From positions 20,464,867 to 20,528,866 of the forward strand of contig CM036754.1 of the NCBI GenBank assembly GCA_020796225.1: 64,000 bases of DNA. The letters run 5' to 3'. The translations under genes were made by a program, and so were the position numbers. The stretch comes from Arion vulgaris (lineage: Eukaryota; Mollusca; Gastropoda; Stylommatophora; Arionidae). The notes beneath the pieces are model-generated. The model was not told where the DNA came from and ran no database searches. It saw only the letters and a list, made by a program, of their open reading frames with translations. Positions 49,201-61,200 of this stretch are shown in pieces (the stretch's first letter is position 1; each line of letters begins with the position of its first letter).

Positions 49201-52200
49201 GCAAGGTAATAATATGATAGTTTCAGTCGTCGATGGGTCAGTTGAAGATCCAAATTTCCTGCACAACAATCCTCGCTAGCGAAAGCCAGTCCGAAGAACA
49301 CCAAAACCATAGGATGAATGAGCCATTCGTTCGTGAGGCGAGTAATGTGCGGGATAAAGGACAAGATAATCCTTGTGTGACTAAGGATGAGGACCACGTG
49401 CGAAGGATGGTGACATGAAGGAATCAGTCGTTCGTAGTTCGGGTGAGGACGTAAAGGTGGTACAAGATAGTCAATCTACGCCTCCCACCCGACAGCGCAT
49501 CCAATAAGATGTTTACGTTATGTAAATTTTAATCACTCAGGATTTAAACATGAGGAAATCGTCTATTTCTACCTCATGGACTACAAAAGTAGAGTCTAGG
49601 AGCACGAAAGCAAATCGTGCGAGATCCAAGTTTGTTAAAACAGGGTTTAGGAGAGTCAACAAGGTTCAGCGAAAAGAATCAGCAGGGACATGACAAAAGC
49701 GTCGTGTTATCGCGAATAATTATAAACACGTAAGGAATAGTAAGGGCTGTAATTTAAAGCGCAATTGTGCTGACCAATGTAACCAGTATGGTAGAGTAAG
49801 TAGCGAGGTGGCCTAGGACCATTTTGGGTGGAGATACAAAGAAACACAGTTTAAAACAGGAACAGTTTCCAGATCGCCAGTTGAATACATTAACAGTGTC
49901 TCATTTTGGGGACACGTCAACGACAACACAAGTCAGTGAAGTCACTAAAATTGAGCGCAACCAAGAAGAAATAAATACTCTGGAATTCGGCGAGTGTGAC
50001 TGTGAGCATGCCAAAAGAGATTGCCTCCCAGTAGGAAATGGTAATGGGAGTAGTAAAAATAAATGTAATTCACTACCTATAGGTTTAAGTATGCATGGAT
50101 CTGAAAATAAATCTTTGATCTCAGATTATGCGCGAAATAGGAACTGCAACGCTAAATATAATATTCAAATCTGGTCAAAATCGGATCCTGTGCAATTTGG
50201 TTCTGATGCGCAAATGAGTGTGCAACTTGAACGAAATATTTTCTGTCGGATGGGTAATGTATGGTGTTATAAGAGGCGTTGCGTTCACTCCATGGCCAGG
50301 ACAGTACAATGGAATACTATCGCAGTGATTGGGTTCTTTCTGCTGGTCTTTGGTGCTGGTGCCCTATGTTCACATCAGCATGAATTGCAAGGGTTGATTA
50401 CTTCAATTTATGAGCGAGGGCATATTCCTCGCCCTCTCTATTTAATGTCTGGGGTTTTCGTTATCCTTCACATATTGTTTCGAGGTAGACGTAGTGGGAG
50501 TGGTACACGTGATACCATTGACATGGCTCCCAGGGATGGTCCCATGGGAAAGATATTTGATCATGTCAAGGACAACCATGCTTTGCAACTTGTACAAAAC
50601 CACAAGAAACCGAGCTTTAACAACTGGCTCTGCGTTTTGTTTAGATCCTGGGGGATTGTAATGGTGGATCGGAAGCAATCTGTCGGAGTTCTTATTAAAT
50701 CACCTAGAGTGATTATTTGGGTTTGTAGAAATGGTATGATGCATTGTCTTGCTTCTTTATTGCGGGTCTCCGATGTACAGCTCCAGGTTTATTTGGGAAT
50801 TTGGTGGATTCCTTGGTTTTTTTGAATGGGGATATTTCATTGATGGGGTTATTTGATTGGGAACCAAATATTGGATATTGTTTGGGTCCACTTGAGATTG
50901 TTGGGTGATTTTAATACCTCAATGTGGATACATTGTGTTGAATTGAATATATTTTGCGTATTTGGAGTAATTTTATAATGGAGATCCACATGTTGGATGT
51001 TTTAATTGATTACTTTGTGATTAGATGTGATATTTTTGGTCACTCCCAAATGGTGGAAGATATTTGATAATTACCTCACTTAATTATTTGATATTTGATA
51101 ATGATGGGGATATTTGAGGTCGGTTGATGTTGATGGCAAATATTAATTATTTGATATTTGATAATGGTGGGGATATTTGAGGTCGGTTGATGTTGATGGC
51201 AGACATTAACTTTTCACCGTTCATTGCTAGATATGGTTATATGATGTCGATCTGAGTATTTTGGATTCTTGGATTATTTATGCCCGGATTGGGGTTGGTT
51301 GATATTAAAATATGATGTTGGCTATTAGGCATCATATATAAGTTCTTCCATATTCGTTGGTCATATGTTAAATCTTGGGAGTTTATTATTTCCCTGGGCT
51401 TGGGGTTGGTTGATATTACCTCGTTGAGGACATATAACGTGAAAAGTTAACGTTATATATATGTTTTTCCTTTTGTTTCGATTTGTAACTTGTTTTTTTG
51501 TTTGAGATTTCAGATAATGTGACAAGACTCTGACATGCAAGAAAGACATAGTGATAGTGACATACTAATGCAAGCTGCCATCAAACCAATACTACCTCAT
51601 GTGAGGATTGGATGTCTCAGTACAGCCACCTCACATTGGCCAAGTGTTATGCTGTTGGGTCGCCGTCGGAATCATAGGCGCATATTTTCCAATTAATGAA
51701 ATGTTGCTGATTGATTTCTTTATTACATGGTTTCAGCACAAGAGCACAGAGGGTTGACTGTTGTTGTTAGCCATGGTCACCTATGACCAGTTGATGAGTC
51801 ACGTTCAACGACGTGTGGTGACTAGTTCCCATTTGCTCATTCAACTTGGGTCTTCCTGAGATCCCGTCAGGATTTTCTTTTTCTTTCGACCATGGTTGGC
51901 TGTTATAGTTAGTTGTTGTGGAGCCACGGTAACACGTGAGGTGACTAGTTCCCTTTCAGCTCTCACCACTCTAATCACCCTACTGCACACTACCTGTGCG
52001 ATTTTTCTTCATTTCGCCATCGGGCGATGGCGAGGTCTCCAGGGGTGTCATAGTTCCCCAGATGGCAGCGGAGGAATGGACAGTTAGCCAGATAGTTAGT
52101 GTAGTATAATTAGATTATTTAATAGTTGAGACTATGTGTTGTACTCTCTATGCAGAAGTACAACACATAACTACAAGAACGACGTTTTGTGTAGAAAAAT

Positions 52201-55200
52201 AGTGACGTGTTAGTAACGTATTAGTAAACAAGGAGACAAAAACATTGGACTGAAGAGACATCGCAACGAGAAGGCATGTTGTGATATGCTCTTGAAATTA
52301 ATATATATAAAATAAAAGAATGTGAACTAAAGTTTCTCACTTGCATATTTTCATCTCTGTGTAAGTTGTCGACAAACATGTATATACAACAATAAATCTA
52401 CAATTAAATAAGGATCGAGTAACGACGATGGAAGATAGTACCCAACTGACTGAATAAGTAACCGGGACTTACTACAATTCAGGCATACTCAATAAATGGA
52501 ATAACTAGATCAATGAGATGGATTGCAATGACAACAATGTGTACTATATCCCTTGTAGAGAACATATTAGTATCTTCCTTGAGAATAAAAGGGACCTCTA
52601 CTACAATTTAGGTGGGATCCCGTATAACACCCATCACCACATACGAACCATCTGTACACATACGGGCCATCCTGACAAGCCCTTTAACACTATGAAGTCA
52701 GCTATGACTTTGTTCTCTCTGAACATCAACATGGACAGAAGTGATCAGATGTTTATCACGGGTCTTTTTAAATATATGATCGCCCGTGTGTTGCCGGGGT
52801 TCAAAATTGGAGAAATGAATAGTAACACTGCGACCTACAAGGCATGTTGTAAGAGGTGACTGAGGTAGGGTCTAGGAAGCTTCCTAGTAAATAAAACGTG
52901 TAGCAGAAATCGGATATGCTGACCTAATAGTAGGCGCATAACTGACACAATGTACAATCACTCTTAGGCTCAGATCACATACAAATCACAAAGAGTGGTT
53001 AACAAGTGGTCGATATAGAGCATTCAAAGAAAAAGAAGATATATGAAAAACATTTGAATATATTGTGTATGTAAGTTCTTGATGTGATTTATAAGAAAAA
53101 TGACACATGAACTACTCATATCTTATTTACCTGGTTCCGAAACACCTTCTTCCGCCTCAGATTGACAAGGCACTTTGTGTTCTTGTGTTCTTTCACCGAG
53201 ATTGTCATCAAGATTCTCAGCACTTCTCTGTTCAATTTCTTGGTTCATTATTCGACTCTGGGTAATAGCAGGACCATCACTTACAGATCTTACAAGAGCA
53301 GATTTAGCCATTTTATCAGTCTTGTCAATATCAGAAGTGCTAAGGCTCTCAGGGATACCCAAAGAAGTGAATCTGTTTTCTGCTGCTGGAATATTTGATG
53401 ACACCATTGTAAAACCCGAAGTAGTAGTTGTTGAAGATTTCCCATTTCTACTTCCATATTTGAGGATGGATGAGTACTTCTCTAGATCTGATTTTCTATT
53501 GCAAGAAGCAAGATTCTTATTACCATCACTGGGATGAGTATTTCTGATAGTATTACTATGAACCTTGCTTAATGAAGTTGCGCTGTGACCAGCAGATTCC
53601 AGTTCGCCTCTAGAGTTGCCAGACTCAATAACACTGTCTGGGAGATCTTTAGGCAAAGTCACTGTGGTCAGTGGCGTAACCTGAAGTCTCCTCAAAGAAA
53701 TGTATTCGGTAAGAGAAGAAAGCAGGATTGATGCTCTGTCTACTGATGTTGGGGAATGTTCCCTGGACCAGGTAACCACAGACACAAGGCAATGGTCTAC
53801 ATCTGGAAAGAAAAAGATTGAAGAAACATCTCTTACAACATATTTCGGAAATAATACAAAATTATGAGAAAAAAAATATTTTGACTTTGTTTTACCAAGC
53901 TAAAATGTCCCCCTTTCATCTATTATTTTGTTGAGTTATATGCTAATTGAATAGTTTTGTGAGTAAAACACATGACAAAAAATAATTTTGCAAGATAGTG
54001 AAATTAGGACTTTTGTGAAACAAAAGAAATGAATAGGTAAACCGTCCGAGTGGTTACCGGGGCTCAAATTTGGGGTGTAAAGAATAGAACCACTGTTACC
54101 CGCCACGCATGTCATAACAGGTGACTAAGGAGGTTTGGCTGAAATTGGATGCATGTGTTCTAAACGTGTAGAAGTCTACACGTTTAGGGGCCTACCAAAC
54201 CAATGTGCAACGTATACACGTTCTTGGCAAAGATCAAACATATCACAAAGAGTGATTAAAATTGGTTGTAAAGAACGAACGCAAAGAAGAAGAAGAATAG
54301 GTAAACAAAATAATGTTAATATGTTATATGTTTTAAAAACGATTTCTCTTTCTCTCTACTGTGACTTTTGAACCCTCAATCAACTCATGCCAAGTTTTTC
54401 TATGTTTATACACTTCCGTATATTGTTAGTATTTAATTTTACTCGTTCATGGTTGGTTGAATTTGGTAGCTAGAATTTTCTACTGGGTAGGGTAGATAGT
54501 CCCAGTTGTAGCTAAAGTTTTTCTACCGGATAGGCTAGCCAGCCCCAAGTGAAACCATATATAGAAGATTACCATCTCTTATGACATGTCTTGTATGTCT
54601 CACTGTTTCTATTTTTTTTGCTTCCCTTGTGAGCCCAGGCAACAAATAGGTGGTTGATAACTATACATGAAAAAAATATTAAAGACAAGAGCAAATCAAT
54701 GATATCAGAGAAATACATCAAGATGAAGACACATAACAGTCTGTCAAAATATAAAACAAACAGTATCTTGAAGCGAAGAATATCTATCTGTATGTAATTG
54801 ACTGAATAATTAGTGCGCTGTTTGCAACGTGGCTATGGTAGGTTTGACAAAGCAAGATTTACCTGTAATTTAGTAAGTGGTTTTAAGGGGAGAAGGGGAT
54901 GTTGAGTAGAGGATGTTGAGTAAAGGATGTTAAGAAAATTAGTAAAAGTATGATGCTTAGGTTTGAAATGTTGGGGTATTTATCTGCAACTCACGAGAGC
55001 CTGATGTTCTTCATCTTTCAACTCCGAATAGAGTGAAGGTCTTCAACAAACTTCTTCCAGCCCTTCTTTTCTCTTGCCATCCCTTCCAATTCTTTCTACG
55101 TCCCTTTCCTATCCTTTAGATTTCATTTTTCAGTTCTCTTCTCCAGGTATTTCAAAGTTTTCCCCTACCCCTCTTTCCCTGTGGGTTCCAAAACAATACC

Positions 55201-58200
55201 TATCTTGCAATGCTTCCGATCTGCCTTCTCATTGTGTGCCCTATCTACAGCCAGTGTCTTTTCCTTATCTCTTTTTCCACTGGTATCCGCTTAGTTCTTT
55301 AGAATATACTAGCAATATTTAAAAAAAAGAAAAAAATACTGATGATCCACTACAACCAAATTTTAATGCAGAGATTGAGCTTAATCTGATGTGAATGATT
55401 CAAACTGTATAACAAACCTATTGCAGGCTGAATGAGATAAAATTCACAAGCTTGAAGTTTTTCATTCATCTGCAGCAACCAGGACACCCCATTGTCTTCT
55501 TTATGCCAATATCTGAAAATTTCAAGAAAATAATATGACAAAATATGGCAGTATTATATCTACAAAATAAATTTGAATTTGTCTGCATTAGATATCAGTG
55601 ACTTTTTAAATATTTATTTGGTTGCTGAATCAATAAAATAGCACTTTATAGAACTTTTGACAGAAGCATAGGTGTTTAGTCTCCTCCAGCAAATTACAAA
55701 ATGGTATGCATGCTGTCTTCTTCTTCACTCTATGCCCCTAGGAAGCATAGGTCCACAACCAAGGCCTTCCAAGCCCGCCTATCTAAGGCCATCCTTTCCA
55801 GATCTCTCCACTCTCTTCCCATTTTCTTGCATTCCGTCTCCAACTCCCATCTCCAAGTGTTCCTTGGTCTTCCCCTACCTCTATTGCCCTGGGGGTTCTA
55901 TCAGAGAGCCTGTCTTGTGATGCTGTTAGGGGGTTTCCTCAGCTCAGTGTGTGTCCTATCCATCGCCACCTTCTGCTCCTTATGTCTTGTTCCACCTGTC
56001 GTTGTCCTGTTCTATCTCAGAGTTCCCTGTTTGGAGTCCTGTCATACCATCGCAGATGGAGTATCCTGCACATATGCATGCTGTGGTGATCACATTATAT
56101 TTCTCTTTCATAACTCTCTGTAAGGAGAGTATTCTATGAACTTGCACACCGAAAAAAAAACAACAGTTAACAATGTACAAAACTAAAGATGCGATTACCT
56201 CTTATATTCTAGAGTCATTGTAGGCACAACGTTCTCTGTGAACCAAGCATCATGCCTTTGCAAACCAAATTTAGACTTTGAGTGACACAGTATCTCTTCC
56301 TTGACTGAGTCCATCTGTGATAATCACATACAATATTATGAGATGTATCAATCATTGTTAGATATGGGTCCACTCGACAACAGTTATTTTATTATATTTA
56401 TATGTGTTTTACCGTAGACGCCAATTTTAAAATGCAAACATGTCAACGTGAATACAAAAAAGAGCATTGTTCAACACAATCTTTCTCCCCACATTATGCT
56501 ATCATGCCAAACCTGGATGCTGACATCAAAGGATAGAAGAAAACTAGTCACGACTGAGATGAAGTGTCTACGCAGAATGCTGGAAGTAATAAGAAGAGAC
56601 CGGTTGAGAAATGAAGACATCAGGTAAAAAGTGGGCACAACATCAGGCCACATAAGCAGATTCTGAAAGAGCAATGTTGCTCCAATACAATGGATACAAA
56701 GCAAAAGGTTGGCCACACAAAAGGTGGACCTCAGAGATAACAGAGGCGAAGAAAGACACTGTTTATGGAGCTCACACAAAAGCTTGTTCTAGAAATCTCT
56801 TCTTATCCTGATGCTGTGAGACGAAACAGGATTGGAGAAAAGAAAAACTTGTTTTACCGTAACAAATGGTTTTTATACATTGGTCCTGGAAGAAGGGGTG
56901 ACTTCACAGATGGAGAATAGTGGGATGACCATCAGATAAGACATAGTGTGTTAGCTATGAAATAGGGAGAAAGGGGAAATAGGAGAGAAAGGGGGAACCA
57001 GTTTCATACCTCGTGGTATATTGGGTAATACGGTGTTAGGCCTGTATTTTTAATTGACCGTCGGCCCCAAGATGGGTGATGTGGACAACATCATGCAGTC
57101 GCCTTTACTTCCCAGTGTTTTTCCTGGTACTGAAATGAGGATGGGTCGACCTGAGAGCCGTTCTACTGGAAAAATATTATGGGGTAAACATCAAGCCGGC
57201 CACTCTTACTTACTAGTGCATTTCCTGGAACTCAATTGAGGCTGGGTCGACTTGAGAGTCATTACAGATGGAAAAATATTCCACACCCGCTGTGAAATTG
57301 AACCAGGACCACATGTCTAAGAAGCGAGTTCACTAGCAACTATGCTACTACTGCTCTCAGCTACAAAATATGTCAAGTTAATATTGGATGAATTAGTAGT
57401 AGCAGACCAAACAAAGTTGCTTTACCACCAGGTTGGGGTAACTGATAATTGATACTGTCAACAAATTATACTGCTATTCTTTATACACCTCTGCTCTACC
57501 TGCCCATTCTATATCCATGACATGAAAACTGCAGCATTTCCTTTACAGGACATCCCCATCAACCACAGTAAACAAGTAGATGATTTTCTAGGCACCACTT
57601 ATACGTTCAGTAGTTTGCCATTGTTTTCTGAACAGTGAGGTATATTTTTACCGTTTGTGAAAAATCCACAGGTACAACAAATTTGCTTCCAAACAGCCTG
57701 TCGCGGAGTTTGAATCAGGCAATCTTGAGTTGTGATCGAGCTCACTACTGCTAAGCCACAGATGCCCATAGATATCCATTCAAAGTTTTATGAATGAGCA
57801 ATTATCACTGTGCTTTACTTACATGAACCGAAACTGATGTCAGGCCATGGGTAGAAAGAGATACTTCAGATGAATAAAGACTTTGAGCGCTTGCAGCAGA
57901 TATGACGCCTGGTTTCCACTCAGACGATCGGCCGATATTCTTCAGCACTTGTAATACATTCTGTGATATGAATTTTACTATTAAATTATTTTGTATTACA
58001 AAATCCATTCTGGCAATATCTGCCACAAGTTTTAAACTACTGTATATAGTGAAAGCATGATGTTTTAATTTCATATATTTCCCCATATAGCGGAAGACTG
58101 CTGTAGCAAAGGCGAAACCCGTAAAAACAAAGTACTGTAGTTTTACAAAGTACAAAAACAAGATTCAATGAGGTTTTGACCAATGGCCTTTATCAATCAA

Positions 58201-61200
58201 AGGATACAAAACAAGCAAAGAAATTCAGACTTCCTATACAACAGACATCACATACAGTCAGAAGATATATCCCTAATGGCGCTAAATGGAAAATATACAA
58301 CTAAAAATGAAATAAATGTGAAACACTAGAAAGGGGAAAAAGAGATAAAACAATAATAATCAAATATATACATATACACATATATTACGTATAGTCTGTC
58401 CATTAATTAGTGAGCACGTTTGAAATTGATTTTCTCGAAAACTACCTGTTGGATCTCAGTGATTTTTGCAAGCAGCCTTAGAATATCCATGACGCTAGAG
58501 AAATATTTTTTTCCAAGAAAATTTGATGTAGTTTGAAATATTTCTTCTTCGGTTATATTAAAATCAACCTCACCGGATTGTACACAATAGTAACAGATCT
58601 ACAGTACACAGCGCGTTGTTCTAAAAATACATTATGGTAACATTGAAATATCGTGAGTAAACAACAATTTCACGAATTCCCGTGCACCTAACACAGTCGA
58701 CTTTGAAAGCGGAAAGCATATGATGTTATAATTGGGATACCGTTGTATAGTTATAGGTGTATCTCGCTATTTGTATGAAGCTATTGTATCATATTTGTTG
58801 GCTTATCAAAACTGACATTGATATCACATTCATAATGAGTCTGAAGTGCACATTTATAACAATGCAGAAGGTTACAGTTTTACTATACCAACACTTCCGT
58901 AGGGAATCTAAGAGAGGTCATCTATATTGCCATATTCATAACCCTGAGAAACTAACGCAACTGGCGCTTGGTCTGAATAGAGAATCCTTTTCCGATGGAT
59001 TAAACAGGACACAAAGTGCACTAATGTCAAGCAAGGAAGGAAAAGAACAATTGAGGACTTTGACATAGATGTCATAAGACGGGAGCTCTTGAAAATGTTT
59101 GCGACAAATCAACTTGTTACTCTCAGGAAACTGAAATTAAAACTGCAATCAGATTGCAGCATAGACATTTCTAAAAGTACTCTATGGAAAATTGTAAGAG
59201 ACGCCGGCTTCACCTTCAGAAAAACTATAGGCGGCAGGAATATTATTTGTGAAAAGCCACATTTAATTGCTGCCCGAAGTAAATACCTGAGGCAGATCCG
59301 TGAGCGCGGAGGCAAGGCTATGATATTGTATATTTAGACGAATCCTGGGTCAATGCTCACAATGCTAAAGAATGGCAATCAGTAGACGGTGAACAGAAAA
59401 GAAAAATACCAAGCAGCAAAGGCCAGCGTATTATACTAACACATGCAGGAAGCAGTGAAGAAGGTCTTGTCCATGACGCTGGACTTATTTTCCAATCAAA
59501 AAGTACCGACGGTAGGGACTACCACACAGAAATGAATGGACATATTTTCAGGCACTGGATGGAGAAAGATCTACTTCCAATTCTAAACAGACCATCATGC
59601 TTGGTAATGGATAATGCATCCTATCACAACGCAGTATCAGCGGAAGACAAAGTACCAACTGCATCAAATACAAAAGATCAAATTAGGACTTGGCTTGCTA
59701 AGGAAAATGTCGCTTCGATGATACATATTTGAAAGCCGAGTTGTTGCACCTGGTGAGGATGACAAATAAGACAAAGGTGTTTCATATTGACAAAATCATT
59801 GCGGAATACGGCCACACGTCTTTGCGACTACCTCCATATCATGCTCACCTCAATCCGATAGAGCTTGTCTGGGCTAAAGTAAAAGGGCAAGTTGCCGAAC
59901 AGAACAGGACGTTTAAAATGTGTGATGTTGAAGTTCTGACACGTGAGTCCCTCTCAATGATAGACATGCAGTTCTGGAAGAAGTGTGTTGAACATGTGCT
60001 CCGAGAGAAAGACGAGTACTGGCACCGAGATGGATTACAATTTGTCCAGCCAGTAACAATTATCAACCTCATGGAATTGTCAGATTCGGGATGATACAAA
60101 TCATATTTTGATTACAGACTGAGAAATAGCAACGTATACATTTCCATATCCAAATTCGTCTACCATCATACAATTTGTGGTGAAGTTAAGACACCCTGGG
60201 GTCTAATGGTGACCGAAGGGAGGACTAACTGTTGCATATTGTATCCAAGTTCACGATTGCACATAAAGGGCAACACACTTAATTACTTGACCTATCAAGT
60301 TAATATGGAGATACACCTATGAATAGAATTGACATGGACAAATTCTAGGGATACTGTAAAATCTAAAATTTGAGCCCCGTATTTGCAATTGTCATAAAAG
60401 ATCAAAGGAATTCGCCGATGTGCAAAATCCGTAGCATCTATGGACTACTGGTTAGCTTTATTTTAGCGTCATGGATATTCTAAGGCTGCATGCAAAAAAT
60501 CACTGAGATCCAACAGGTAGTTTTTTAGAAAATCAATTTCAAACGTGCTCACGAATTAATGGACAGACTATAGCACATCTCTTCTCATGCTTCACATATA
60601 TTTCCCCATATAAATACATTCACCAAATTATTTTCAAATCATTTATTCTGTGTCGAGTTCTCATTAATTTACAAAATATCAGTAGGTTTTTTTTTACATC
60701 ATACATGAAATGAAATTCAGTTTTGCCTTATCTTGTACATTAATTAGTGCCTTCTTTCTCATGTCTCAAACTGTTCATTACCTTAGTAGACCAGGGCAAA
60801 CGCCATGTTTTCACAATCCATTTATTTTTAGAATAAAACATGCCCTTTAGTGTGGCTCCTCGTAAAAAGGTGTCCAACCTATAGCCACCTAGTGTCTTTT
60901 GGTCCACAAGGAATTAACAAATTGTTTGCAACAAGACAAGAATGACAAGCACAAAAACATTACTGTTACCTGTGATGTTGAGTGAATCTGGTTGAAAACT
61001 GCATAGACTTTAATAGAAGGAGCATTCAGGTTGTGAGGAAATGTGAGAAAGTTGAACCAAACACGATGACCATAAGCATAACTGTCTATCTTCCATCCTT
61101 TCTGGCATGAGATGGGGAATGGCTGTAATGTTTAACAATGCATGACATTGTCACAGATCATTTATTTGAAATATATGGTTAATATTATGATATTAAATTT

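Larger units (their letters stand above)
46567..52689 (+). mobile_element. LTR retrotransposon, pol-less (LARD-like), with 4-bp TSD
   Basis: Two ~645-bp direct repeats (46567-47211 and 52046-52689) begin TGTCATAG and end TTTAACA, giving TG...CA termini. They are flanked by the perfect 4-bp target duplication CTAT (46563-46566 and 52690-52693). About 17 substitutions and a few indels separate the LTRs by eye, roughly 3%, so the insertion is fairly young. A primer-binding-like TGGTGTCCAGAAG follows the 5' LTR. The 4.8-kb interior holds a broken gag-like frame, a repeat-peptide frame and a two-transmembrane frame. No protease DTG, RT YxDD or integrase motif was seen. It sits in a START-gene intron in opposite orientation to that gene. 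Confidence 0.9.
58392..60570 (+). mobile_element. Tc1/mariner-superfamily transposon with long TIRs and wide D-E spacing
   Basis: The element is flanked by TA target duplications (58390-58391 and 60571-60572). Inverted repeats of about 110 bp start TAGTCTGTCCATTAATT at the left and end in the complement GGACAGACTA at the right, with only scattered mismatches. The interior encodes a decayed DDE transposase on the plus strand. It lies in a START-gene intron in opposite orientation to the gene. Confidence 0.9.

Noticed and set aside
49824..50825. Calling the two-transmembrane frame an env gene
   Set aside because: There is no signal peptide, furin-type cleavage site in context or recognisable env family. 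Position alone is not enough.
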